Positions 49,993 to 58,647 of a stretch of 64,000 nucleotides of DNA are shown here, piece after piece (the first letter of the stretch is position 1; every line of letters begins with the position of its first letter). The position numbers were made by a program, and so were the translations under genes. The DNA is taken from NCBI RefSeq assembly GCF_006516955.1, contig NZ_VHLG01000005.1, positions 90,158 to 154,157 on the forward strand, read 5' to 3'. Under the pieces are notes generated by a model that saw nothing but the letters and a program-made list of their open reading frames with translations, was not told the DNA's origin and ran no database searches. The stretch is from Martelella alba. Its GTDB lineage: Bacteria; Pseudomonadota; Alphaproteobacteria; Rhizobiales; Rhizobiaceae.

Positions 49993-50074
49993 GAGTGACT
50001 CCCTCCGCCAGTATGATCTGGATCAGGTTCAAAGGGTTCTTCTCAGCCCGGTCTCCCGGACGCCCCTGTCGCTC
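49993..50074 (-). ncRNA. TPP (thiamine) riboswitch upstream of thiMED
   Basis: On the minus strand the conserved TPP core is plain: GGCTGAGA, ACCCTTTGAACCTGATC and GGCGGAGGGAGTC. The P1 stem is GAGCGAC / GTCACTC with one mismatch (50068-50074 / 49993-49999). Downstream, a CCTCCGC segment (49982-49988) can pair with the aptamer's own GCGGAGG (50002-50008), and TCTCCC (49975-49980) can pair with the thiM ribosome site GGGAGA. This suits translational OFF control: with TPP bound, the anti-ribosome-site segment is free to mask thiM. Confidence 0.96.
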
Positions 50075-50384
50075 AATTCGATCGCCGTTATAGCAGAAAA
50101 AAGACCGGCGTTAAGGGCATAGATCAAAACGCTGTGCTTGCATCGCGTATTTCTGGCATTCGGCCACTCGCTGGACCCGGCGCCTTCGGGCTGCATCGCG
50201 CATTCCGATCGGATCAGAAAACCGCAGTCATCAGGCTATGTTAAGGGTAAGCTTTGTCTTCGCGTTATGATTTGCGTGGTCTGATGGGTGTGTATTGTGC
50301 GTGACAGGTCCGCCGTGTCGGGGTGGTGGGACGCAAAACCGGAATGCACCAGATCACCGAGGCCGTTTAGCGAGGAGAGCCGCA

Positions 50385-50834
50385 ATGGACGACAAAACGG
50401 ATGGGCCGCTTGCCGAAGAGAGCCTGTTTTCGCTGGCCGAAAACCTCCGCCGTGCGGTTGGCGGTTTTGTGCGCAAGGTCAGGGCCGAGGCGGGAACGCC
50501 CGGCTCCGCCCGGGTGGAAACGCTTGCGCTTCTCGATGGCTTTGGTGCCATGAGTACAAGCGACCTCGCGCGCCATCGTGGTGTCAAACATCAGAGCATG
50601 CGGCTCGTCGTCGGCGAGCTGGAAACGGAGGGGCTGCTGATACGTTCGCCATCGCCCAGCGATGGACGACGTCAGCTCCTCAGTCTGAGTGAAGAGGGGC
50701 GGCTTGTGCTTGAGGGGGCGCGTGCTTCGCGCAGCGAATGGATCGCTGGCGCTCTTGCCATGCATCTGGATGCAGAGGAGCGGCGGGTGATGCGGGAAGC
50801 CGCCGCATTGCTTGAACGCATCACCCGGGGATGA
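50385..50834 (+). CDS. MarR-family transcriptional regulator
   Basis: A 149-aa MarR protein with the winged helix STSDLARHRGVKHQSMRLVV and wing SPSDGRRQLLSLSEEG. ATG 50385 has GGAGA 7-8 nt upstream; the frame open to 50295 is discarded. It is convergent with the SnoaL-like gene, with only 10 bp between stop codons. Its targets are unknown; the 25-bp palindrome at 51293 is a candidate but there is no matching site in front of this gene. Confidence 0.9.
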   Translation: MDDKTDGPLAEESLFSLAENLRRAVGGFVRKVRAEAGTPGSARVETLALLDGFGAMSTSDLARHRGVKHQSMRLVVGELETEGLLIRSPSPSDGRRQLLSLSEEGRLVLEGARASRSEWIAGALAMHLDAEERRVMREAAALLERITRG

Positions 50835-50844
50835 CCGCCGCTGC

Positions 50845-51261
50845 TTAACGCTGCTTCAATGCGGCAATGACTGCGCCGAGCGTGTTGACACCCCAGTGTT
50901 CGATATAGCGGCCGTCCCTGACGCGGACAATGTCGATGACGCTGATGGCAACCTCTCGCCCTGTTGCCGGCACGCCCATCAACGCGCCGGTATGGCGGCC
51001 GCTGATGGTCTTGCGGGAGATAACACGGTCGCCATCCTGCAATTGCTCATGGATGGTAACCCGGAGATCGGTAAGGGCAGGGCGCAGCACGTTTTCAAAC
51101 GTATTCCACATGCTTTCCGGTCCGTTCGGCGCTCCGTCCGGTGCGGCGTGATTGATGAAGCCTTCGCCCATGATTGCAGCGAAGCTTTCAGCATTGCCCT
51201 GTTCAATGACCTCGGCATTGAACCGGTAAACGACCTCTTTCTCGCAGCTTACAGCTGACAT
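50845..51261 (-). CDS. SnoaL-like / ester cyclase-family protein
   Basis: A 138-aa NTF2-fold protein of the SnoaL-like polyketide-cyclase group: VYRFNAEVIEQGN, FINHAAPDGAPNGPE, and the late strand VSVIDIVRVRDGRYIEHWGV-like segment (residues about 108-127) with the usual GRYIEHWG. Members bind small hydrophobic molecules; function in this host is unknown. A perfect 25-bp palindrome lies 32 bp upstream of the start, so the gene is probably tightly repressed. Confidence 0.85.
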   Translation of the reverse strand: MSAVSCEKEVVYRFNAEVIEQGNAESFAAIMGEGFINHAAPDGAPNGPESMWNTFENVLRPALTDLRVTIHEQLQDGDRVISRKTISGRHTGALMGVPATGREVAISVIDIVRVRDGRYIEHWGVNTLGAVIAALKQR

Positions 51262-51292
51262 GACATGCCTTCCCGATGGATGGATTTCGCCT

Positions 51293-51317
51293 ATATATAC
51301 AGTTTAACTGTATATAT
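51293..51317. promoter_or_regulatory. 25-bp perfect palindromic operator upstream of the SnoaL-like gene
   Basis: Two 12-bp arms, ATATATACAGTT and AACTGTATATAT, around a single central T. Its length, symmetry and AT-rich arms fit a TetR- or MarR-type operator overlapping the promoter. It is the most regular palindrome in the window apart from terminators. Confidence 0.75.
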
Positions 51318-51408
51318 TCAAGGCCGGCCACCTTGCCACACGCAAAGCAAAACCCCGGCATGGGTGGCCATGCCGGGGTCGTGGTGATTAACGGGGATGG
51401 GGTGAGCC

Positions 51409-52905
51409 TTACTTCATCGTCGGCATGGAAAATTCCGCGCCGGAGCGGATTCCTGCCGGCCAGCGGCTGGTGATGGTCTTCAGACGGGTGTAGAACCGCA
51501 CGCCTTCCGGCCCGTGCATGTGGTGATCGCCAAACAGCGAGGCCTTCCAGCCGCCAAAGGAATGGAAGGCCATGGGAACCGGGATCGGTACATTGATGCC
51601 GACCATGCCGACCTTGATCTTGTGGGCAAATTCGCGCGCAGCATCGCCATCACGGGTGAAGATCGCCGTGCCATTGCCGAATTCGTGATCGTTGATCCAG
51701 CCGGCGGCCTCGTCATAGCTCTTGGCGCGGGCGATCGCGAGAACCGGGCCGAAGATCTCTTCCTTGTAGATCTTCATGTCGGTGGTGACCTTGTCAAACA
51801 GGGTTGCGCCGACGAAATAGCCGTTTTCATAGCCCTGAAGCTTCAGGCCTCGGCCATCAACGAGAAGTTCCGCGCCTTCTGCGACACCGGAATCGATATA
51901 GCCAAGAATGCGGTCACGCGCCTGGGCGGTGACGACCGGGCCCATATCGGCGGCAGAATCAGTGCCGGGGCCGACCTTCAGTGCGTCAATGCGCGGCAGA
52001 AGCTTTGCAACCAGGCGGTCGGCCGTCTCGTCACCCACGGGAACGGCGACGGAAACGGCCATGCAGCGTTCACCGGCCGAGCCGTAGGCCGCACCCATCA
52101 GTGCGTCAGCGGCCTGATCCATATCGGCATCGGGCATGACGATCATGTGGTTCTTGGCACCGCCCAGCGCCTGGCAGCGCTTACCGGCAGCCGTCGCCGT
52201 GGTGTAGATATAGCGGGCGATCGGCGTTGAGCCGACAAAGCTGACCGCTTCGACATCGGGGTCGGACAGGATCGCATCAACGGCTTCCTTGTCGCCCTGA
52301 ACCACATTGAACACGCCATCGGGAAGTCCGGCATCCTTCAGCCATTCGGCAATCACGAGAGCGGCGGAGGGGTCCCGTTCGGAGGGCTTCAGCACGAAGG
52401 TGTTGCCGCAGGCGAGCGCCACCGGGAACATCCACATCGGCACCATCGCCGGAAAATTGAACGGCGTGATGCCGGCGACAACGCCCAGAGGCTGACGCAT
52501 CGACCAGCTGTCGACGGCCGTGCCGACATTTTCGGTATATTCGCCTTTCAGCATCTGCGGAATGCCGGTCGCAAATTCGACAACCTCGAGGCCACGCTGG
52601 ATTTCGCCGAGCGCGTCGGAATGAACCTTGCCATGTTCGGCGGTGATGATGGTTGCAAGTTCCGGCGCACGCTCTTCCAGGATGGCGAGGAACTTGTTCA
52701 AAATGCGCGCGCGGCGCAGCGGCGTGGTTGCCGCCCAGCCGGGAAATGCGGCCTTGGCTGCGGCAACGGCGGCGCGGACATCTTCCGTCGCGCCGAGCGA
52801 AAGGCTGGCGCTCTGTTCACCGGTTGCGGGATTGTAGACCGGGACCGAGCGTGTGCCGGTGCCGGCAAAGGCTGCGCCATTGACGAAATGCTGAATGGAT
52901 TTCAT
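51409..52905 (-). CDS. mmsA: Methylmalonate-semialdehyde dehydrogenase (CoA-acylating)
   Basis: Converts methylmalonate or malonate semialdehyde to propionyl- or acetyl-CoA in valine, beta-alanine or inositol breakdown. The 498-aa aldehyde dehydrogenase has the MmsA features: catalytic Cys in [12 protein letters not shown] (about 284), the missing general-base Glu ([16 protein letters not shown] in its place) and the C-terminal [20 protein letters not shown] LysR gene is divergently transcribed next to it and probably regulates it. Confidence 0.95.
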   Translation of the reverse strand: MKSIQHFVNGAAFAGTGTRSVPVYNPATGEQSASLSLGATEDVRAAVAAAKAAFPGWAATTPLRRARILNKFLAILEERAPELATIITAEHGKVHSDALGEIQRGLEVVEFATGIPQMLKGEYTENVGTAVDSWSMRQPLGVVAGITPFNFPAMVPMWMFPVALACGNTFVLKPSERDPSAALVIAEWLKDAGLPDGVFNVVQGDKEAVDAILSDPDVEAVSFVGSTPIARYIYTTATAAGKRCQALGGAKNHMIVMPDADMDQAADALMGAAYGSAGERCMAVSVAVPVGDETADRLVAKLLPRIDALKVGPGTDSAADMGPVVTAQARDRILGYIDSGVAEGAELLVDGRGLKLQGYENGYFVGATLFDKVTTDMKIYKEEIFGPVLAIARAKSYDEAAGWINDHEFGNGTAIFTRDGDAAREFAHKIKVGMVGINVPIPVPMAFHSFGGWKASLFGDHHMHGPEGVRFYTRLKTITSRWPAGIRSGAEFSMPTMK

Positions 52906-53036
52906 GCCGTTTCCTCCGGATGCGCGGCTTGCGCCGCCTTGTTGATGGCGGTGAGTGTTACCTATTCATTTCTGCAAAGAAACAGGATATTTCACAAATC
53001 CATTGTGCGGATTTTATAGTCTTTGGAGCCCTTGTC

Positions 53037-53921
53037 TTGGATTGGGATCATTTACGCATCTTTCTGGCTGTTGCCCGGCGCGGGCAGATCCTGGCGGCAG
53101 CTCAGGCGCTGTCGTTGAACCATGCGACGGTGGCGCGGCGTCTGAATGCGTTGGAAGAGGCGCTTGGCGAGCCGCTTTTTGACCGCCGCCCCTCCGGTTC
53201 GACGCTAACGGAGGCGGGAGAGCGTCTGCTTGTGGTCGCTGAACGGGTGGAGACGGAAATCATTGGTGTGGCCGAGGACAGCAGGGCGCGCGGCGAGAGC
53301 CTCTCCGGCACGGTTCGCATCGGTGCACCAGACGGGCTTGGAACCTATTTTCTCGCGCGTGAACTGGGGCTTTTGCAGCAATCCCACCCCGATCTTGTCA
53401 TCGAACTGGTGCCGTTGCCGCGCACATTCTCGCTGTCGAAACGCGAGGCAGATTTGGCGATCGCGCTCGATCCGCCTGAGGAGGGGCGGCTGGTGGTGTC
53501 GCGTCTCACGGATTATACGCTCGGCCTCTATGCGGCGCGATCCTATCTGGAACGCTGCGGTTTGCCTGAAAATGAAGAGGCGCTTGCCGCTCATGCGGTG
53601 GTGACCGGGGTAGAGGATTACGCCTATGCGTCATCGCTGAATTATGCCAGCCGGCTGACCCGCTGGTCGCGCCGCCAATTTCGCTGTGCTGGCGTCGCCG
53701 GGCAGATGGAGGCCGTGGAAGCCGGCATCGGCATCGGTATTCTGCATGATTTTGCCGTCAGGGAACGCGATGCTCTGGTCCGTGTTCTGCCCGAGGTCGG
53801 TTTCCGGCGCTCCTATTACCTTCTCTCCCATCCCGACACCGGTGACCTTGCCCGTATCGCTCTAGTCCGGCGTCACCTTGCCCGCCGCTTCCGGGAGGAG
53901 CGGGCGCGGTTCGTGCGTTAA
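53037..53921 (+). CDS. LysR-family regulator, divergent from mmsA
   Basis: A 294-aa LysR protein: HTH DWDHLRIFLAVARRGQILAA with LSLNHATVARRLNALE, then an effector domain with GTVRIGAPDGLGTYFLA. The frame opens at 52920 but the family N-terminus begins at a TTG (53037) with GGAG 8 nt upstream. The 131-bp interval to the mmsA start should contain both promoters and the LysR site. A terminator follows at 53990. Confidence 0.9.
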   Translation: MDWDHLRIFLAVARRGQILAAAQALSLNHATVARRLNALEEALGEPLFDRRPSGSTLTEAGERLLVVAERVETEIIGVAEDSRARGESLSGTVRIGAPDGLGTYFLARELGLLQQSHPDLVIELVPLPRTFSLSKREADLAIALDPPEEGRLVVSRLTDYTLGLYAARSYLERCGLPENEEALAAHAVVTGVEDYAYASSLNYASRLTRWSRRQFRCAGVAGQMEAVEAGIGIGILHDFAVRERDALVRVLPEVGFRRSYYLLSHPDTGDLARIALVRRHLARRFREERARFVR

Positions 53922-53989
53922 GGCGCCGGGCAAAAGGGGGAGAGGCGGTTCTTCGATGTTCCCGCTGCGCTCAAAGCCTGACATGTCTG

Positions 53990-54018
53990 AACCCCGGTGC
54001 TTGGCACCGGGGTTTTTC
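53990..54018 (+). terminator. Intrinsic terminator after the LysR gene
   Basis: Perfect 11-bp stem AACCCCGGTGC / GCACCGGGGTT with loop TTG, merging into TTTTT. It is unoccupied by the dispersed repeat. Confidence 0.88.
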
Positions 54019-54195
54019 TATGGACGGGCGCTGTTCACGCGGTGGTGATCGTCAACGTTGATTTTGTGATCGATGCATGAATGTCTATGAATAGTGAACA
54101 ATCAGTTGATTAAATGTGGAATTGTCGCCGGCTCCTCATCGGACTATCTCTCCGTCAACAGAAACGAACAACAAACATTCCCAAGGAGAATTCAA

Positions 54196-54423
54196 ATGTC
54201 CAAGTTCATCGCCGCCGCTGCCCTCGTTGCAAGCTTCGCCGCCGCTCCTGCCGTCTTCGCCGCTCAGCCTGTTGCCCAGAGCGCCGACCACCTGACCAAG
54301 GCCCCTGCCGGTTCGATGGTTCAGATCGAAAGCCGCGACAATGGCAACCAGATCGAAAACATCTATCGCGTCAGCGCCGATGGTTCGCTGAAGCTCGTTG
54401 ATCAGGTTCGTCACGAAGACTGA
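54196..54423 (+). CDS. Small exported protein, tandem copy 1
   Basis: A 75-aa protein with a Sec signal peptide (SKFIAAAALVASFAAAPAVF, cleavage at AFA-AQ near residue 22) and a mature part of about 53 residues: polar, without Cys, ending in DGSLKLVDQVRHED. AAGGAG lies 8 nt upstream of the ATG. I do not recognise the family with certainty; the mature part has the strand pattern of a small beta protein. The frame open to 54094 is leader. It is the first of three near-identical tandem copies. Confidence 0.88.
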   Translation: MSKFIAAAALVASFAAAPAVFAAQPVAQSADHLTKAPAGSMVQIESRDNGNQIENIYRVSADGSLKLVDQVRHED

Positions 54424-54511
54424 TTGCGACTTTAAAGAAAAATAACGGAAACACCCGCGGTCAACCGGCGCTTTTGAAAACAGCCGGGACCGCCCCCCAA
54501 GGAGAATTCAA

Positions 54512-54739
54512 ATGTCCAAGTTCATCGCCGCCGCTGCCCTCGTTGCAAGCTTCGCCGCCGCTCCCGCCGTCTTCGCCGCTCAGCCTGTTGCCCAGAGCGC
54601 CGACCACCTGACCAAGGCGCCTGCCGGTTCGATGGTTCAGATCGAAAGCCGCGACAATGGCAACCAGATCGAAAACATCTATCGCGTCAGCGCCGATGGT
54701 TCGCTGAAGCTTGTTGATCAGGTTCGTCACGAAGACTGA
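54512..54739 (+). CDS. Small exported protein, tandem copy 2
   Basis: The 75-aa product is identical in every residue to copy 1 (54196-54423); the DNA differs only at a few silent positions. The leader AAGGAGAATTCAAATG is also repeated. The start-to-start period is 316 bp. A stem-loop (54459-54491; CCGGC / GCCGG extended by GGTC / GACC) lies between the copies and could stabilise or partly terminate the transcript. Confidence 0.88.
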   Translation: MSKFIAAAALVASFAAAPAVFAAQPVAQSADHLTKAPAGSMVQIESRDNGNQIENIYRVSADGSLKLVDQVRHED

Positions 54740-54826
54740 TTGCGACTTTAAAGAAAAATTACGGAATCACCCGCGGTCAACCGGCGCTTTTGAAAACAGC
54801 CGGAACCGCCCCCAAGGAGAATTCAA

Positions 54827-55054
54827 ATGTCCAAGTTCATCGCTGCCGCTGCCCTCGTTGCAAGCTTCGCCGCCGCTCCCGCCGTCTTCGCCGCTCAGCC
54901 GGTTGCCCAGAATGCTGACCACCTGACCAAGGCCCCTGCCGGTTCGATGGTTCAGGTGAGCGATATCCACCAGGGCGATCGGGTTGAAAACATCTATCGC
55001 GTCAGTGCCGATGGTTCGCTGAAGCTCGTTGATCAGGTTCGTTACGAAGACTGA
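54827..55054 (+). CDS. Small exported protein, tandem copy 3 (diverged)
   Basis: 75 aa with the same signal peptide and C-terminus as copies 1 and 2, but residues 44-53 are replaced (VSDIHQGDRV instead of IESRDNGNQI), Ser29 is Asn and a late His is Tyr. Start-to-start distance from copy 2 is 315 bp. The change is confined to one surface loop or strand, which suggests specialisation of this copy. Its terminator is split by repeat E. Confidence 0.88.
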   Translation: MSKFIAAAALVASFAAAPAVFAAQPVAQNADHLTKAPAGSMVQVSDIHQGDRVENIYRVSADGSLKLVDQVRYED

Positions 55055-55087
55055 TTGCCGGTCTTAAACGGCAAAACAGAATAATAA

Positions 55088-55354
55088 GGCCCTGGATTGT
55101 CATGATCCGGGGCCTCAGACTGCTGACAAACCTTCCCCCTTTTTCTGAGGTCATGCCTGTGCTTGTCACAGGCATCCAGCCGACGCGCGTCCGCGCGGCG
55201 AAAGATTCTGTTTATTCAAATCCTTAAGAGTATGGATCCCCGTGACAAGCACGGGGATGACGACGGAGGCGATGGCTATTCGACCCCAAGCAGGCAAGCT
55301 GAATTACCGTGTCAGCAATCTGAGGCCCCGGATTGTCATGATCCGGGGCCTTTT
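55088..55354 (-). repeat. Terminator-nested repeat, copy E, inverted (element 55115-55323 with flanking hairpins)
   Basis: The 27-bp hairpin built on GGCCC.GGAT / ATCC.GGGCC with loop TGTCATG occurs at 55088-55114 and 55324-55350 with a single difference. Only the copy distal to the small-protein genes runs into TTTT. The 209-bp element lies in the opposite orientation to copies A-D: the CACAGGCAT module comes first and the ATCCCCGTG module last. Ends: CAGACTGCTGACAAA and an inverted CGTGTCAGCAATCTG. Confidence 0.88.
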
Positions 55355-55375
55355 CGTATTCAGAAAAAAGGCAGG

Positions 55376-57709
55376 TCAGCCGACGGTCGGTGTGGCCATG
55401 GTTGCATTGTCGGGGTAAGCGGCCTCGACCACCGCAAGGGTGGCCATATTGACGATGCCGCGTGACGTGACCGAGGATGACAGGATATGGGCCGGCATGG
55501 CAGAGCCAAGCAGAATGGGCCCGACATGAAGCGCATCCATCATCGCCTTTACCACAGACATGGTAATGTGGGCGGCATCGAGTGTCGGGAAGATCAACAG
55601 ATTGGCTTCGCCGCTCAGCGTTGAATCCGGCAGAACCCGGCGGCGCAATGTCTCCGAAATTGCCGAGTCACCGTGCATTTCACCGTCGATTTCAAGCTCG
55701 GGTACGCGCGCGCGAATAATCTTCAGTGCTTCGCGCATCTTGGCCGCCGTTTCCGAATCGCGTGATCCGAAATCGGAGTGCGAAACCAGTGCTGCCTTGG
55801 CCTTGAGGCCAAAACGCTGGATCGTGCTGGCTGACTCGATGGCCGTTTCGGCGATCTCGGCCGCAGTTGGGCAGAGAGTCACATGCGTATCGGCAAAGAA
55901 GGTAGCGCCGCGATTGGAAATCAGCAGCCCGAGGCTGGAGAAATCAGCCATGCCGGGACGCAGGCCGATGATTTCGCGAATATCGCGCAGATGCCGCTCG
56001 AAGCGCCCTTCGACACCGCATAAAAGCGCGTCCGCATCGCCACGCTTGACGGCAAGAGCGCCAATCACGGTCGTATTGGTACGCACAATGGTGCGGGCCC
56101 GATCCGGCGTTACGCCCTTGCGTGCGACAAGTTCCAGATATTCTTCAACATAATGGCGGAAGCGGGGATCGTCCTGCGGGTTGATAATGTCGAAATCATC
56201 ATTCAGCCGCATCTTCAGCCCGTATCGCTTCATGCGCGTTTCAAGCACGTTCGGACGACCAATCAGCGTTGGCCGGGCAATGCCTTCTTCGATGAGGACC
56301 TGGGCGGCGCGCATCACGCGCTCGTCTTCACCATCGGAAAAGATCACCCGCTTGCTTTCCGAGGACTTCGCCGCCGCGAAGAGCGGCTTCATGACAAAAC
56401 CCGAACGGAAGGCGAAGCGGTTCAGCTGGTCGAAATAGGCCTCGTAATCGGTGATCGGGCGTTCGGCGACATCGGTTTCCGCCGCAGCCTTCGCCACAGC
56501 CGGGGCGATACGCAGGATCAGACGCGGATCGAAAGGCGAGGGGATCAGGTAATCGGGACCGAAAACCGGGGTCTCGCCCGATGGCGTGGTGCGCTGCGCT
56601 TCCCAGACCTCTTCCTTGGCGAGGCCTGCAATGGCGCGCACGGCGGCCATCTTCATCTCTTCATTGATGGTGCGTGCGCCGCAATCAAGCGCGCCACGGA
56701 AGATATAGGGGAAGCAGAGAACATTGTTGACCTGGTTCGGAAAATCCGATCGGCCGGTGCAGATCATCGCATCGGGGCGGGCCTCGCGGGCCAGATCCGG
56801 CATGATTTCCGGAACCGGGTTGGCGAGTGCCATGATCATCGGGTGCTCGGCCATCTGGCTCAACAGTTCAGGCTTCAGAGCACCTGCAACGGACAGGCCG
56901 AGAAAGACGTCTGCACCGGCGATGTGATCGGCAAGCGCATGCTTGTCACTCTCCTGAGCGTAAACCGCTTTCCAGCGATCCATCGAGCTGGTCCGGCCGG
57001 GATAGACAAGGCCATCTATATCGAAAACCCAGATATTTTCGCGCTTTGCGCCAAGCGAGACCAGAAGATTGAGGCAGGCAAGTGCTGCTGCACCGGCGCC
57101 GGAAGCGACGATTTTCACATCCTCGATCTTCTTGCCGGCCAGCTCAAGCCCGTTGAGGATGGCGGCGGCGACGATGATGGCCGTGCCGTGCTGGTCATCA
57201 TGAAAGACCGGGATCTGCATTTTCTCGCGCAGGATCCGCTCAACCTCGAAACATTCAGGTGCCTTGATATCTTCGAGATTGATGCCGCCAAAGGTCGGTT
57301 CCAGCGCAGCGACTGTCGAGACCATCTCGTCAATGGTCGGTGCGTCGATCTCGATATCAAACACGTCGACGCCAGCGAATTTCTTGAACAGGACCGCCTT
57401 GCCCTCCATCACCGGCTTGGAAGCCAGTGGGCCGATATTGCCAAGGCCGAGGACCGCTGTGCCGTTTGAGACAACGGCGACGAGATTCGAGCGTGAGGTG
57501 TAATGAGCGGCATCCCCCGGATTGTCGCGGATGGCAAGGCAGGGCGCGCCGACACCGGGAGAATAGGCAAGCGCCAGGTCGCGCTGGTTGCCCAGCGGCT
57601 TGATCGCCTGGATCTCAAGCTTTCCGGCTCGCGGATGGCGGTGATAAAACAGCGCCTGCTCATCAAGGTCCTTCGCGCTCGCTATTTTGTCGGAAGCCTC
57701 ATCCACCAT
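55376..57709 (-). CDS. maeB: NADP-type malic enzyme with phosphotransacetylase-like domain
   Basis: Oxidative decarboxylation of malate to pyruvate. The 777-aa protein has the malic enzyme part (about 1-430: [56 protein letters not shown]) fused to a phosphotransacetylase-like C-terminal half (about 440-770: [36 protein letters not shown]). The fused half lacks transacetylase activity in characterised rhizobial homologues and serves regulation by acetyl-CoA. Rhizobia carry two such enzymes (Dme and Tme); I cannot assign which. Confidence 0.94.
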   Translation of the reverse strand: MVDEASDKIASAKDLDEQALFYHRHPRAGKLEIQAIKPLGNQRDLALAYSPGVGAPCLAIRDNPGDAAHYTSRSNLVAVVSNGTAVLGLGNIGPLASKPVMEGKAVLFKKFAGVDVFDIEIDAPTIDEMVSTVAALEPTFGGINLEDIKAPECFEVERILREKMQIPVFHDDQHGTAIIVAAAILNGLELAGKKIEDVKIVASGAGAAALACLNLLVSLGAKRENIWVFDIDGLVYPGRTSSMDRWKAVYAQESDKHALADHIAGADVFLGLSVAGALKPELLSQMAEHPMIMALANPVPEIMPDLAREARPDAMICTGRSDFPNQVNNVLCFPYIFRGALDCGARTINEEMKMAAVRAIAGLAKEEVWEAQRTTPSGETPVFGPDYLIPSPFDPRLILRIAPAVAKAAAETDVAERPITDYEAYFDQLNRFAFRSGFVMKPLFAAAKSSESKRVIFSDGEDERVMRAAQVLIEEGIARPTLIGRPNVLETRMKRYGLKMRLNDDFDIINPQDDPRFRHYVEEYLELVARKGVTPDRARTIVRTNTTVIGALAVKRGDADALLCGVEGRFERHLRDIREIIGLRPGMADFSSLGLLISNRGATFFADTHVTLCPTAAEIAETAIESASTIQRFGLKAKAALVSHSDFGSRDSETAAKMREALKIIRARVPELEIDGEMHGDSAISETLRRRVLPDSTLSGEANLLIFPTLDAAHITMSVVKAMMDALHVGPILLGSAMPAHILSSSVTSRGIVNMATLAVVEAAYPDNATMATPTVG

Positions 57710-58051
57710 GCGTAATCTCCTTGCAGCGCCTCAGGCGCATTGTCTCTTCCTCCCGGCCTTGCTGAAGGCCGCACCCAATGTGTGAGCCGGACTATAGGGG
57801 GGCGTTTCATCAGTTTCAATCGCTATCCATGGGGGTCCCCGCCCTTTGCCGCGTCTGCTGAAAGCCTGTAAGACTGTGCTTTAGTATACACTGTGTTCAA
57901 TCATTTGGAGCCGTTTTCACGCACAGTTGAGCGGCAGGTTATGTTCGCCTTGTGCTACGTATCGGGTATTGCGTCGTTCACAATTTGAGCGACGAGATAC
58001 GCGGACGGCGGCGCCGGCCCGTGGTTTGTTTCACTCAGACGGAGCCCCTTG
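57710..58051. other. Divergent interval maeB / DoxX gene
   Basis: 342 bp with promoters for both genes expected. A G-rich stretch (ACTATAGGGGGGCG near 57791) and AT-rich sequence around 57885-57905 are visible. No ORF with a ribosome site, no strong palindrome. Confidence 0.45.
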
Positions 58052-58441
58052 ATGAAGCTTGATAAAATGCTGTCGCCCCTGATGCCTTACTTCCTTGCAT
58101 TGCTGCGTGTTGTCAGCGGTTTGCTGTTCCTTGAGCACGGTACCCAGAAAATCCTTCACTTTCCGGTATCCGACTTCCATCCGCCGATCTTCTCACTTCT
58201 TGGCGTTGCCGGCCTCATGGAGATTGTTGGCGGCGTGCTGATCATTCTCGGGCTCTTCACCCGCCCGGCTGCTTTCATCCTGTCGGGTCAGATGGCCTTT
58301 GCCTATTTCATGATGCATGCGCCCAACAGTTTCTTTCCCGCACTGAACGGCGGTGATGCAGCCATTCTGTTCTGCTTCCTCTTCCTGTTCTTTGTGTTTT
58401 CCGGTCCGGGTGCCTTCGCGCTCGACAACAAGAAGAAGTAA
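58052..58441 (+). CDS. DoxX-family membrane protein
   Basis: A 129-aa inner-membrane protein with four segments (YFLALLRVVSGLLFLEHGTQ, LGVAGLMEIVGGVLIILGLF, PAAFILSGQMAFAYFMM, AAILFCFLFLFFVF). The family strings LRVVSGLLFLEHGTQKI and GGVLIILGLFTRPAA identify it as DoxX. ATG 58052 has GGAG 7 nt upstream. Some DoxX proteins act in redox or thiosulfate metabolism; no specific role is visible here. Confidence 0.9.
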   Translation: MKLDKMLSPLMPYFLALLRVVSGLLFLEHGTQKILHFPVSDFHPPIFSLLGVAGLMEIVGGVLIILGLFTRPAAFILSGQMAFAYFMMHAPNSFFPALNGGDAAILFCFLFLFFVFSGPGAFALDNKKK

Positions 58442-58471
58442 GTTTCAGCCGATCATTCTGGCCTTTGACGG

Positions 58472-58502
58472 AGCCGGTGCTGAATCAGCGCCGGTTCTTT
58501 TT
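58472..58502 (+). terminator. Intrinsic terminator after the DoxX gene
   Basis: 10-bp stem AGCCGGTGCT / AGCGCCGGTT (two G-T pairs), loop GAATC, followed by CTTTTT; 30 bp after the stop at 58441. Unoccupied by the dispersed repeat. Confidence 0.85.
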
Positions 58503-58647
58503 ACGTTGTGGTTGTGTTGATGGCGAACAGCCTTAAAATGGCCAGGCGAAACTGAACTTTCCTGCTGTTGCGCGCTTCACTTGACGGCGATGACAGGCGG
58601 GTAGAAAAGTCAGTCCTGTTTTCAATGCGGCCACCGGAACCCCTGCC

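Larger units (their letters stand above)
54179..55054 (+). repeat. Tandem triplication, about 315-bp unit
   Basis: Three direct copies of a unit that runs from CCAAGGAGAATTC through a 75-codon gene to the inter-gene spacer (GCGACTTTAAAGAAAAAT...). Unit 1 to 2 and unit 2 to 3 spacers are almost identical, including a stem-loop (54459-54491 and 54775-54807). The sequence after copy 3 is unrelated, so the array ends there. Confidence 0.9.

Noticed and set aside
54196..55054. Tandem small genes as a toxin-antitoxin or immunity array
   Set aside because: All three are near-identical exported proteins with no partner gene of different type, so a two-component toxin system is not supported.
23753..55354. 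Dispersed repeats read as CRISPR or as an ordinary insertion sequence
   Set aside because: The copies are thousands of bases apart with no spacers, and at about 210 bp they are too short to encode a transposase. A non-autonomous element is the better reading.
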